In this document: positions 1-10,900 of the stretch, piece after piece
Position numbering within the stretch: the stretch's first letter is position 1
Layout: every line of letters begins with the position of its first letter
Assembly: GCA_017654935.2 (NCBI GenBank)
Contig: CM065695.1
Location: 27,787,286-27,851,285 of the forward strand
Origin: Phymorhynchus buccinoides
Lineage: Eukaryota; Mollusca; Gastropoda; Neogastropoda; Raphitomidae
DNA: 64,000 nucleotides
Reading direction: 5' to 3'
The notes under the pieces: generated by a model
Seen by the model: only the letters and a program-made list of their open reading frames with translations
What the model was told of the DNA's origin: nothing
Database searches by the model: none
Translations under genes and position numbers: made by a program

Positions 1-195
1 ACATTAGCACCCAAACCCATGAAACAAACAGCGAAAAGAATTTCACTAAGAAGACGGAGCCTTCTTCAAGCACTCCTGACAGTCGGACATGAGCTTATAA
101 TATGGCCCTGCAGTCCACAGATCTGTGCACGCCATTCAGTGGTTTCCGACCATGACCACCAGATATTCTGGCTGGCTGGGCAAGAACTTGTTTAC

Positions 196-302
196 AGAGC
201 TGATTCGAGGATTTTGAAAAAAGGGGGGGCGGAGGATTTTGTGGGTTGTTTTGCTTTACTTTGCCGCCACAAACATTCGAAGAGCGTCGTTGTCCGCTTC
301 AT
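196..302 (-). CDS. possible first coding exon of an unidentified gene leaving the window on the left
   Basis: On the - strand an ATG at 302..300 opens a frame beginning MKRTTTLFECLWRQ, rich in Lys, Arg and Thr, followed by a possible donor GTAAAC at 195..190. An earlier donor GTAAAG lies inside the frame. Starts of the form MKR-T-T-L are common in hAT-transposase-derived and zinc-finger proteins, but that resemblance is short and is inference only. The surrounding 250-330 stretch is CpG-bearing, unlike its AT-rich neighbours, which fits a promoter. An alternative reading is an acceptor at about 203 followed by a 3'-terminal exon of the - strand gene at 4942..16701. No second exon lies inside the window, so this is weak. 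Confidence 0.22.
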
Positions 303-1000
303 TTTGAAGAAAATTCAACATGGCGGGTAGGACTCGCAACTTCTTGTCAGTAAAACGACATGAATGCGATTGGTTGATTTACACTAACATTGTAAAGGAA
401 CCAATGAAATGTCAAGAAATCATTCATTCCTGCTCGATGCTTTCAGTTTGTGCAGACGACGGATTTAGCAGACGACGAAGGAATTCCCGCATCTATCGGT
501 AATAAGTGCGGCCAATACTGCAAATATGCCGGTGTTGGACCGCGCTTAGACCCGATTATTGCGGGAAGGAACAGATTTTGGGGGGATTGTACCAATTCCG
601 CACCCTATAATCAGCTCTGTGTTTATCGTTTTTTGTGGAGATGCCTTGCCCATAGTACATCCCCACTCTCGGCCAAACTGTACTATGGATTTTCAATTAC
701 TGTAAAAAAAACCATCAATTGTTCAGCTCTCATGTAACTGTTGGCCTCTACAACAGGCTAATGTCAACCAATGATAAAAGCCATTTGAGCAAAAGACCAA
801 AGGCTAGTTCACAGGTAATTGCCAAGTAAACAAACAAAACAGTATACAAGGGCTCATCCAGCATTTCTTTCATGTAATTAAAAACATGACAGTCAAAACA
901 ACAACAACAAAACCCGAGGGCTTATGTGCGCCTCTAAGAAGAGCAAACATGACAGGATTATCCCCCTAAACAGCCATCTGCAAGATATTCAACATTAAAA
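303..1000. other. no supportable feature
   Basis: Unique-looking AT-rich DNA. Short open frames are present on both strands, but none has splice signals or a recognisable protein pattern. Confidence 0.5.
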
Positions 1001-1620
1001 GTAGGCCAAAATTTGCCGTTTTCGTCCCCATTTCTGGTTGACCCTTCCGGTTCGAATGTATGACGGAAATATTGCAATGTTACTCTTTAGTAAATGCTGA
1101 AAATAAGAAAGTATTCCGTACAGCTGTTTTTGAGTTATTCAAGATTAAAGATTTGGCAAATTTTGTCTTCTTTTTGGGGGGGCCATATTTCGGCAAAATT
1201 TTGGGCCAATCGGTTTAAAATTGTCCTGCAAATTTCAACGAAATCGGACGAAACACACAAAAATTCCATAAATAGGAAAAAGTGAAAGTGACACAACCAA
1301 ATTTACATAAATTTGAATAACTTCCAAACTATTTAACATATCATCACCAAACTCCTTTCCGACCTGGGCCAACATAAGGGCTACAATACCCAGTGGTTAG
1401 CTTTGTGACGTCACTTCTGGTTTTGGCTATTCCGTGAACCAAATCTATTTTAAAGTAAATGTTGAAAATATGGACGAATTCCGTTCAGCAGTTTTTAATA
1501 TATATTCAAGATTAAAATGTTTGCCAATTTCGCGGTTTTTAGGCCATATTTTGCCGAAAATTCAATGAAAGCATTTAATATTTCAAACTGCATAAACCCA
1601 TATGGTCCTGCAAATTGAAC
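1000..1620. repeat. two diverged direct copies of an interspersed repeat
   Basis: The stretch around 1005-1270 reappears diverged at about 1390-1620. Shared landmarks, in order, are a segment like TTCTGGTT, AGTAAATGYTGAAAATA, a TTCCGT-CAGC segment, ATTCAAGATTAAA, and a GCCATATTT-GCC-AAA segment. No coding sense is visible. Confidence 0.5.
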
Positions 1621-1738
1621 CAAAAATGGGGAAGAAAAAAAAAAAAATTCTTACAAATGCAATTTAGTATTCAAAAATTCAAAAAAGATGGCTGTAGGCA
1701 AGAGCTGAAAAACAACAACAAAAACCAAAACAATATAC

Positions 1739-2050
1739 GGTAAAGGTCAAGATGTGCCACCCCCCCTACCTATCTCGGTTAATTGTATTTTTCCGTTATT
1801 GGAATACTAACCCTAACCCTAGCCCTAACCCTACCCCCCCCCACCGTATAAGACGGAAAAACGCAACGAACCACAACTGTGACAAATCGCGGTGTACTGC
1901 GGGGTAGGGTTAGGTTTAGGGGTAGGGTTAGGGTTAGGGTTAGTATTCCAAAAAGGTAATTAGCTAAAAATGTTCCTAAAATACAGGCAAAAATGGAAAA
2001 ATACAATTAACCGAGAAATGCATGGGGGGTGGCACATCTTTACCTTTACC
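1739..2050. mobile_element. MITE with long terminal inverted repeats and internal telomere-like tracts
   Basis: The left end (GGTAAAGGTCAAGATGTGCC, then poly-C, CGGTTAATTGTATTTTTCCG) is the reverse complement of the right end, with few mismatches over about 80 bp. Inside the arms are CCCTAA runs at 1809-1834 and the complementary TTAGGG runs at 1905-1944, so these are also inverted. A partial relative of one arm, with ATTAACCGAGATAGGTAGG and a poly-G run, lies at about 6145-6210. No coding sequence is seen. Confidence 0.7.
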
Positions 2051-2121
2051 CAATATACATTATAAAGACACACAAGTGGAGATTTAATAAAAGGAAAAGC
2101 ATGCACAGCAGATGTTCGATA

Positions 2122-2561
2122 CAGTGGAACCTCCCTTATAAGACTTCCCATTACAAGACCCCCTCCCACATAAGACCTACTTCTCTGAGACATTGCCCTT
2201 CTTTGTAAGCATGGATGGAAGTTCAGTTTAACGTCGCGTATCGGCTTTCGCCATGTACGACGGGCTGAACAAACCAACCAGGGTATAAACAAAAATTTAT
2301 GTTCCTGAATCACTGTCTTAGCCAAAAGGCTGAGAAGCGATCAGTTGTCTGAACATTTATGAAGATTTTAAATGTGGGGCATTTTTTGTAAGCATTAACA
2401 TTACCTCCCTTATATTGGATTATCCCTCATTATGGATTCTCTTTGAGGCTCATATAAGGGAGGGTCATATAAGGGAGGGTCATATAAGGGAGGGTCATAT
2501 AAGGGAGGCTCATATAAGGGAGGCTCATATAAGGGAGGGTCATATAAGGGAGGCTCCACTG
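2122..2561. mobile_element. pogo/Tigger-like non-autonomous element with TA target duplication
   Basis: The ends are inverted repeats, CAGTGGAACCTCCCTTAT on the left and the complement of CAGTGGAGCCTCCCTTAT on the right. Both are flanked by TA (2120-2121 and 2562-2563). CAGTGGAACC-type ends with TA duplication are typical of pogo/Tigger MITEs within Tc1/mariner. The element holds no transposase frame. Its right half is a tandem array described separately. Confidence 0.7.
2451..2555. repeat. 15-bp tandem array built from the MITE's own terminal repeat
   Basis: About seven copies of CATATAAGGGAGGGT or CATATAAGGGAGGCT in tandem. The core ATAAGGGAGG is the same as the inner part of the element's right terminal repeat. 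Confidence 0.85.
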
Positions 2562-2774
2562 TACCACCAATTGTCTGAAGAAGAAGAAGCAATCGCTGTC
2601 ATAGCACCATTAGTGAATACCAAGATGTGAACACAATCTAAACGAAAGACGATGGTACAGTGTTAAGAGAAGCATTTTCTCAAAATAGTCATTGCATATT
2701 ACATATATATATATATATACACTTTATGCTTGTCATCATGGCCCATCCATAGAATCGTGAACCGTTCTACAGGA

Positions 2775-2990
2775 GGACCCTGGCTGTGTAGTTAAGGCGT
2801 TCACCTGCCAAATCAGTGCACGGGTGACTGGGGTTGGAACCCCAGCCTCTCCCTTTCTTTCAAGTTCCACTGGAAAATCAAACTGAACGCCGAATCCTTC
2901 GGATTGGGGACTTAAAGCCAATCTGACCCGTGCACTTCAGTCCAAAATCCCATGGCAGTTCGGATTTAAAAAAATAAAAGCAAGGAGAAA
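2775..2990 (+). mobile_element. tRNA-derived SINE
   Basis: An A-box-like stretch (TGTGTAGTTAAGGCGTTCAC) is followed about 40 bp later by a B-box-like GGTTGGAACCCC. The body then carries CCCTTTCTTTC, a segment ending AACTGAACG, and GACTTAAAGCCAATCTGACC. The same head and body occur reversed at 37760..37921, which supports a SINE family. Confidence 0.65.
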
Positions 2991-3059
2991 TCCTACTGCC
3001 TGGCATGAACCAAACTGACAGCCAGGTTCCCCAAGTCAGCCCCCCTTTCTTCCTCCCCT

Positions 3060-4160
3060 TCCCACTACCCCCCCCCCCTCTCTAAAAAGGGTGATGCTGC
3101 ACTAGCAGTGATGCACTCTCCAGTTGGGGGCAGCATGAATTTCATAGACAAGCCTGTGTTACTACAAAACAGTTCCCTAATGATCATAACACAATTCAAT
3201 GCGCTGTCGCATATTAATTCAGGCATGGTAATGGACTATGGAGAAAAAGCATTTTTCTCTGAAGATATCATAGGGTTTCAGGAGGTGTCTCTTGGTGTAA
3301 CCAAGGGATTAAAAGCCCTTTATCAGAGATGAGATTCTCAGAGAACCAAAAAGGAGGAAAAGAGGCAGGAGTCTGGGGGCCGACATAGGCCGTCAGTGGG
3401 GTCCAGGGGCAAAACCCCTGATGGGGGTCAGGGGGTCAAAGCCCCCTGAGGCTAAGAATGTTTGCGTTTGAACCTGTAAAAATCAGCCTCTGAGACAGCA
3501 AAACTATTGAAAATGTAATCTCCTTGATCCTACAAAAACTTGTGTAATTAAGAAGACTATTCACTCAGGGCTAGTGATTTTCTGAGACAGAGACTGAGAG
3601 ACAGAAACAGACAGACTGACAGAATGAACCGATTGAGAACAACACATCTATTGAACTTCTCATGCTCACCGCATTTTCGCTTCAACACAAAACCTAACCT
3701 TACCACCCCCCCCTCAACATTTCTCAACAGATTTACACTGATCTCTCTCTCTCACTGGCTCTCCCAGTCTCCCTTCACTCTGTCTCTCTTCCTTCATGAC
3801 TTCTCCTTGTATGTCAACATCCGTGCCCTTGTTTCCATATTTATTGAACTTCTGTGGTTTTCAATTATGTGTGTATCATATTTTGGCTATAAGTTATTAA
3901 ATTTATGTTAGCTAACTTTAACATTTTGTTGTGTGCATGTGTGTGTGTGTGTGCGCGTGTGCGTGCGCGCGTGCTTGTGCGCATGTGTGTGTGTATATGT
4001 AGACGTTTTGAAGAGGGTGTGGCCTGTCTAAGAGTATCTGTTCATTTTATGTACTGTTAATACGTGTGTTAGATTATAATGTTTTTTATCCCCACGCACA
4101 AGATGAATTCTTCTTGTTATGAAGCCAATAAACAGATTGATTGATTGATTGATTGATTGA
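3060..4160. other. non-coding stretch with simple repeats and a TTGA-tailed retroelement end
   Basis: Holds a C-rich tract near 3070, a GGGGTC-rich segment at 3390-3450, (TG)n with CG interruptions at 3935-3995, and a short retroelement-like 3' end closing in AATAAACA then (GATT)n at 4125-4160. No gene is supported. Confidence 0.5.
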
Positions 4161-4499
4161 AAATTAACCCTGGGGCCATCAAAAAGGAGGAAATCCTCCA
4201 ATTGGAGGACAAATCTCATCTCTGTAGTCTATGGTGATCAGGGGCAAAAATGTCTCTTGAAGATGAATATGTAAATCTGTTCAAACTTGGGGAAAGGGCA
4301 TCTCCTCAAGTTAAAAACATCTTCTAACATTTGTTTTTCTGCTTTCATTTTTCTCTGAATTCAGCGAATTCTCCGAAGATTACCACGCCTGATTATAAAT
4401 GGAAAAAACCAACAGCAACAAAACTGAAGAGATCTTTTGGAAGATGATCTGTATGAATAAACTTGTTAAAGCATGCAAAAACACAGATAAACCACAGAT

Positions 4500-4830
4500 T
4501 ACAGTACCTTAATTTATTTTGACTTAAAGGAAGGAGAACAAGGGGAGATCTTATAGAAACTTATAAAATATTCAACAATCAATTGAATTTGTCTTGGAGT
4601 AATTTCTTTTCATTTCATCAATACAATATGACTAGAAACGCCTATGGTAAAGTTTTGTTAAAAGATATTATACTAACATAAGAAAAAATTGTTTTGGTAA
4701 CAGAATTACCAACATGTGGAACGAATTGCCTACTGACATAAAATGTGCACCTCATACTAATATGTTTAAGAATCGTCTGGATACATTACCAACATTTTTA
4801 GAAGTTATGACTAATAATGATTATTAGGAA
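4500..4830 (+). pseudogene. CR1-like LINE, C-terminal end of the polymerase ORF (broken)
   Basis: Translated with frameshifts, this reads RTRGDLIETYKIFN near the start, then an NCFGNRITNMWNELPTD segment and FKNRLD, ending at a stop near 4826. This series (RGDLI-YKI, then R-F--R---WN-LP, then FK-RLD) is the usual C-terminus of CR1/L2-type LINE proteins. Only about 0.3 kb remains, truncated at the 5' end and frameshifted, so it is a dead fragment. It lies just beyond the last recognised exon of the - strand gene. Confidence 0.7.
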
Positions 4831-4941
4831 AATTTATGCTGCATTAACCTTGACCGAAAAATCATAAAAGATGGGACTGTTTGAAAAAGCTTTACGGCTC
4901 GTTTGGTCCCTACCCACCCACCCACCTACCCTAATACTTAC

Positions 4942-7900
4942 CATCAAGGGGCGTTGAAAACTTCCATCGTTCTCTGAAAAGACAAAAAACATGCAGGTAT
5001 GGATCATGCTGTTTAATCATCCTGTACACATCAATATCAAAACAGTTCAAATACTCTTGTTTGCTTTATATTTTTAAAGCAACTAAAATTAAAATACTGT
5101 AATATATGGGCTACAAGGTGCACCTGATTATAATTCATTGGGCGCACTCCCTAAATTTTACAACAAAAATTCAGATTTTGCTATTATAGTTTCTTGCTGT
5201 TTTATTAGTCACGTTATAAAGCGTAGGGGTCTCAGTCCAAAAATACGTATGTTTATTATTTTGTACGCTTTTAAAATACATCATTTTAAAGAGCGGCCTC
5301 AATTTGAAGTGTAGCCTCGATTTGAAGTGCGACAATTTTGGACCGACCGACCGACAAAGTGAGCTATAGGTTTGTGGCTTGAGCCACAAACAAAAACAGC
5401 ACTTGCAAACCCAATACTTGTGCCTCTCTCTAGCCAAGCTACTCTATTTCTGTTGAAGAATATTCAAAAGTATGTTTCGATAAAGCGAGAAAAGGGGAGA
5501 GCAGACTACTACTTACCCTTTTTCAGGAAGAATAGTTCCTCCTCAATCCTGGTTGACAGCGCATCGAAGAATTCTACGGCATCGCCCATAACATTCATCT
5601 GTGACAAACAAACAAAATAAATAAATTCAACAAATTTATAGATTTTAAAGGGAACGATTGCATAACACGACGCTTGAACAAATACTGTAAAATGCGGACT
5701 GCACGCTGCTTCTTTTTTCCCCTCAGCTTTGGCCCATGCGGCTTATACAGTTATAGACTAATGCGGCTTATATTGTGTACATATTGCCCAAATTTCACGT
5801 TTGTGTCTGTTACCATTATTTAGAAAATCACTTTTTGGTAACCTATGCAAATCGGCCAGTATAGAAGATTGGCAAGGGGAAGCAACTGGCCGGGATGCGG
5901 CTTATATACAGGTGCGTCTTATAGTCCAGTTTTTACAGTACCATATTTTTCGGATGTTTCCCCTTTACTCAGACCCATGCGCTTTATAGTATGACTAATA
6001 TCATAGTAAGAAAATAGAGTACCGGTGTGGCAGTGTATTTTGACCTCTATGAGATAAGTAGTCCTAGCCGGAAGTAGTCCTAGCGTAGCCAATCAGAATC
6101 GTTTGTTTGTCCGCCATTGTGAATTTTACGAAACTACACGGAAAAATAGAATTAACCGAGATAGGTAGGGGGGGGGGGGGGGGTGGCGGCACATCTTGAC
6201 CTATACCCATTTTTCCATTTTCCAAACTTTAAAGACTGTACGAACCCTGCCAGTAGTTTTGCATTGTTTCTTGTGAATAAAATAACGTCACTTTACACTT
6301 GCCATGTAGTTGTTTTGTTTGTTGTATGTTCCAGTGACGTTGCAGTCTGTTTCAGTTGTTTTAATAAAATAGTAAGAAAACATGACAAAATCTGAACTTT
6401 GGGTAAACTAAAATGTTGGGGACGCACATTACACAAAGGTCTGCATTATAGTGTGAAAAACATGGTACTTACGCTAATCGCGTCACACCTGAACGCTTTC
6501 AACTGATCCAACACATAAATCTGCTCTCGGGAGAGAGGGATTTCTGAAAAAGTAGAAACAAGAAAGTAAACGAAAATATGCAGAATTTAACACAAGCCGG
6601 AAAAAAATCATAACACACTTACACAAACTTGAAACACAATCAACTGAAAAGAAAACAAATTCAAGTGTAACGATTCTAGTGTACCGTAATTTTCGGACTA
6701 TAAGGCGATATTTTTCTCTCCAATTTCAACCTATGCGCCTAATAAACGAGGGCGGCCTATAAGTGAACAAAATCGTGAGAAGTGAGGCAACGATTGCCGT
6801 GTTCAGTACACTCTACTGTAAGTCACAACATCGAAAGTGGTAACGAGTCGCTGATACGATGAATACACGCGTTAAAATGCTTCAAAATCCCTGTTATCGT
6901 CCGAGATACTGTCCAACAGATGCCACAACCATTCATTGGATGTAAAAAGCATCATTGTAAAGCTTAAAATGCCATAATTCTACCAGCTTTCACGAAGAAT
7001 TGTCCAAACACAACAACCGGAAGTCGCACAAACGGAAGTTTCGATTATTTGAGAAGGGAGCCAACTCTCATTTATGACAACAATAATGGCGGTCGGTAAG
7101 TGTTTACAGGACGTGTATGGGCTTCAAACTTCGACTTTGTTTTGTGAGGCGTGCATCGCCTTATAAACGAGGGTGCCTTTTACTTGGATTTTTTCAATTT
7201 TTTCTTGAAAATTGCCCTATTCGCCTTATACACAGCAGCGCCTAATGAGCCGAAAAATACGGTACAGGTAAACGTCAAATACACACTAACACATAATATA
7301 TTAAACGACGGTGATCAGAGTACCAGGGGTCGCGCTAACGCATGTTTCTTGCGTATTTGACGCGTTTTAAAAATCGCTGATGCATTTTTACGGCATTTAC
7401 GCGTAATCCGTATGCAAAATGACGTCCGCTCAAAATCACATCTGAGTCTAGATGGTGAATCAGACTATAGAAGTCCTACGGTCCCTACACGTATAGTGGT
7501 TCTGCTACACCAAACATTGGAACAGACTATAGAAAAGTGCCACTGCTTTCAGAGGAGGTAAGTATCCCATCCTTTCTCTTTCATTAGTTATCCAGATTCC
7601 GTCCAGTACTGCTGTGACGTAGGCGCAGTGCAGTGTGGCGGGAAAATCACTGTAAGCGCATTGGGGTGATCAACAGGGCTCATGTCGACTTCGAGGATCG
7701 CCGGGATCACCGAAAATGACTGGTTAGTGAATAAAAATGCATGTTTTTGTTGCTGGTCTTGTTTTCATTGTTTTTAGCTTAGATTTATCATTTTGTTCTT
7801 TGACGCGATTTTTTGCTTCCCTTACGCATTTTTTTACCGACGTCGTGTAAGCAAAACACGTTTTCAAAAACACTAGCGCAACCCCTGGAGTATTTGATGT

Positions 7901-10900
7901 TAGACTTACAGTATTAGTATAGTAAAGCAATATGCATTTAACAACACACAGCAGGTCAGCCCACTTAACATGCCCATCAGTTTTCCAAGTTCTTGACATT
8001 TTCAAGACTTCCCACAATTACGGTAAATTTATTTTTTAAATGAGGCTTTATCCCATGTTCAAATTCTTCTTCTTCTTCGCCTCAGGCAGCCAACTTCATC
8101 AGGCTGAAGACCCTGCTGCACTTTTTAACCATAAAGATTTGACTGATTCCATTTCACCCGCAAATCACGCATAAGGATCAGCAGCACACAACCACTGCAA
8201 GCACACAGAATTAGAGGTGGTTAAAGGGCTACCCTGACGGATTAGTTTTTGTAAGAAACACGTCCAGATCACCATGAAACACCCTTTACAGAGACTGCAA
8301 CACTCACTTTGCTCTGGTTTCCTAGAAATCAAACCGTCAAATCGGCGATTCCTCCTTGGCGGAGGTGTTGGAAGTCAAATTCTTTCACCCAAAGAGAAGG
8401 CGTGTGCGGTCTTTTTTCTAATGTCCGCCTGCGTTTAAGCCAAATCGTTTGTACAAAGTTTTCGCAATACAAGCCTTTTTTTCTTTTCTTTAAAAAAAAA
8501 TATATACAGTTTATCTAAAGGAAGCAGCTCCAATTTGTTGTTACTGCACTACAAAAAAAGAAAACGCTTCAACCACAATGAGTGACCTTTACCCACCCAA
8601 TTCAAAATGGCTACTCTCTCCGGCCTCTCCGCCACGGAGGAATCGCCATTTTGACGGTTTAATTTCTAGGAAACCAGAGCAAATTGAGTGTTCCTATCCT
8701 TGATAAGTCTGTCTTTCTGGTGATCTCGACGTGTTTCTTGCAAACACTCATCCGTCAGTGTGCACCTTTACGCTACTTACTTCGGTCAAGAGCATTGCTG
8801 GTGTAAGCCTTCCATGTTTTCAGTCTGGAAGAAAGAAAAAAAGGTGAATTAATATTCAACAGGTTTTGTTAGTTGTTGTTGTTGTTTTCAAATGTAAAAT
8901 ACCATAAATACAGAACAAGTATCGTTTTTTTCAGACAATAATAAGGCGCACCCCCAAACATTTGACTCAAAATTCAGATTCTATTATTATCAGGCATCAG
9001 AATAGTCTGCAGTCCAATCCTCTGAAAACTGCGGTAAAAGGGCCATCAAGGCTCTAGCCTCAAGAGGGAAAACACTGAAATGAGTTCCCAACACCATCAA
9101 AAAGGCTTAATATAGTGATAAATCACTTTAAAATGTTATTTAACACAAAGGATAACACTCAATAAAAAGGCAAAACCTCTGACAAGAGAAGCCAATCCTC
9201 TGTCAGAAATTCTTAATCCTCTGAAATCCTCTGACAATTCTGATGCCTGTATTGTATTTTCTTACTATTTTAGTAGGCATGTTATAAGGTACAGGGGTCT
9301 CAGCCTGGGGACAAAAGTATTGCCTTATAGTCCGAAAAATACGGTACCTCTATTTTTTTTGTTTTAGCAGATATGGCTTCTCACTAATGAGGAATTTGAG
9401 TTTTAAGAAATATCAGATTTTGTTTCAAAACTCGTCCTAGCAAGCAAGGTAAACCCAACATCAGAACTAACTGCTTGTACCACAGGCACATTCAAACAAA
9501 CAAACGAAAACTAACAGTAACAGCATACCACTCATCAACGTTTATAAACATTCAAATTATTTCACAAAAACATATAACTTTTTCTTTCCTTTCTTTTTTT
9601 GCTGCCCCATCCTCCCAATTCGCAGCCACACCCCGGCTTGTTCAGGTCGCAGAACAAAACATGTAACTTGTATGAGCAATGCTATGTGATCCTAAACAGT
9701 TAAAACACAAATGGCAGCAACACACCATAAATTCCCAGTTTTCCAAGTCCAATAACTTTCATGACCCTACTGCAAGCAATACATGTACAACCCAATAAGT
9801 CATTTGCCACGAGTACTCATTTCGCATCCTACTTCGCCTTCCAACTAACAACTTTGTCTCTTTTCCGAAAAACATCACAGAATCTTCGGACACAAACAAG
9901 AGTCTGCAGCCACTCAATTCTCCAATGATTCGATTCACGTAGTTTTTCTTTTTTTTACATTTGGGTTTCGCCAACTCAATACACGCGTTCTTGGCAGACG
10001 CCATCTTTGAAATGACTACGGCGGAAGAGCAAAAAGGCGCGAAATGAAGATTGTGCCGTATAAAGATAATTTGTATTCTTTTTTTTTTCTTCTTTTTTTC
10101 TTGGCGGAGATTTTTTTTTTTCAGCAGAGATCGATCGATTTTTAAAAAAACATTCAGCGGAAACGGCAGAGCTGTTTTCATGCCTGATACTTACACAGAT
10201 GCTGTGATGGGGGCGATGGTCTCCAGTGCATCCAGACTGCACTCAGACAAGGCCTTGCTCATGTCATGCAGGAAGATGGAAAATGAAGGCGCTCCAAACA
10301 TCATTTGAATGCCCTGGGCACCCGTTAAGGAACACAGGTTTCTTCCTTCAAGTTCTTGTCTTGTTATACAAGTGTTCTCTTAAATCACAATACTGCCTAT
10401 AGTAACAATGAAAACCCATCCAGTACCTTTTTGAGAAAATCAATGCACACACACACACACACACCTTTTTGAGAAAATCAATGCACACACACACACACAC
10501 ACACACACACCTTTTTGAGAAAATCAATGCACACACACACACACACCTTTTTGAGAAAATCAATGCACACACACACACACACATACACGCACACAACAAC
10601 AACAACAACATACAGTATTTATACGGCGCTGAATCTTGATAGAAATCAAATCAAAGCGCACACACACGTTAGCATTCAAAGCGCATTCAAACACAAACGC
10701 AATACAAGTTTTACAACGCGAACACACACAGATAACATAAATGGAATATAGCAGAAACAGACCTAATGGCAAGAGAGAGAAGATAAAGAGAGAGGAGCTT
10801 TAATGATGGCGGAACAGGTGGGTTTTGAGGTTAGCTTTGAAAGCAGAGAGAGTCGGTCGCTGACGGAGGGAGAGCGGAAGTTTGTTCCAGGAGGTCTATG

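Noticed and set aside
320..737. + strand frames starting ATGGCGGG at 319-327
   Set aside because: The start context is attractive, but the translations show no domain, are short and overlap each other without splice signals.
1805..1945. True telomere or chromosome-fusion site
   Set aside because: The TTAGGG-like tracts are short, imperfect and part of a MITE's inverted arms.
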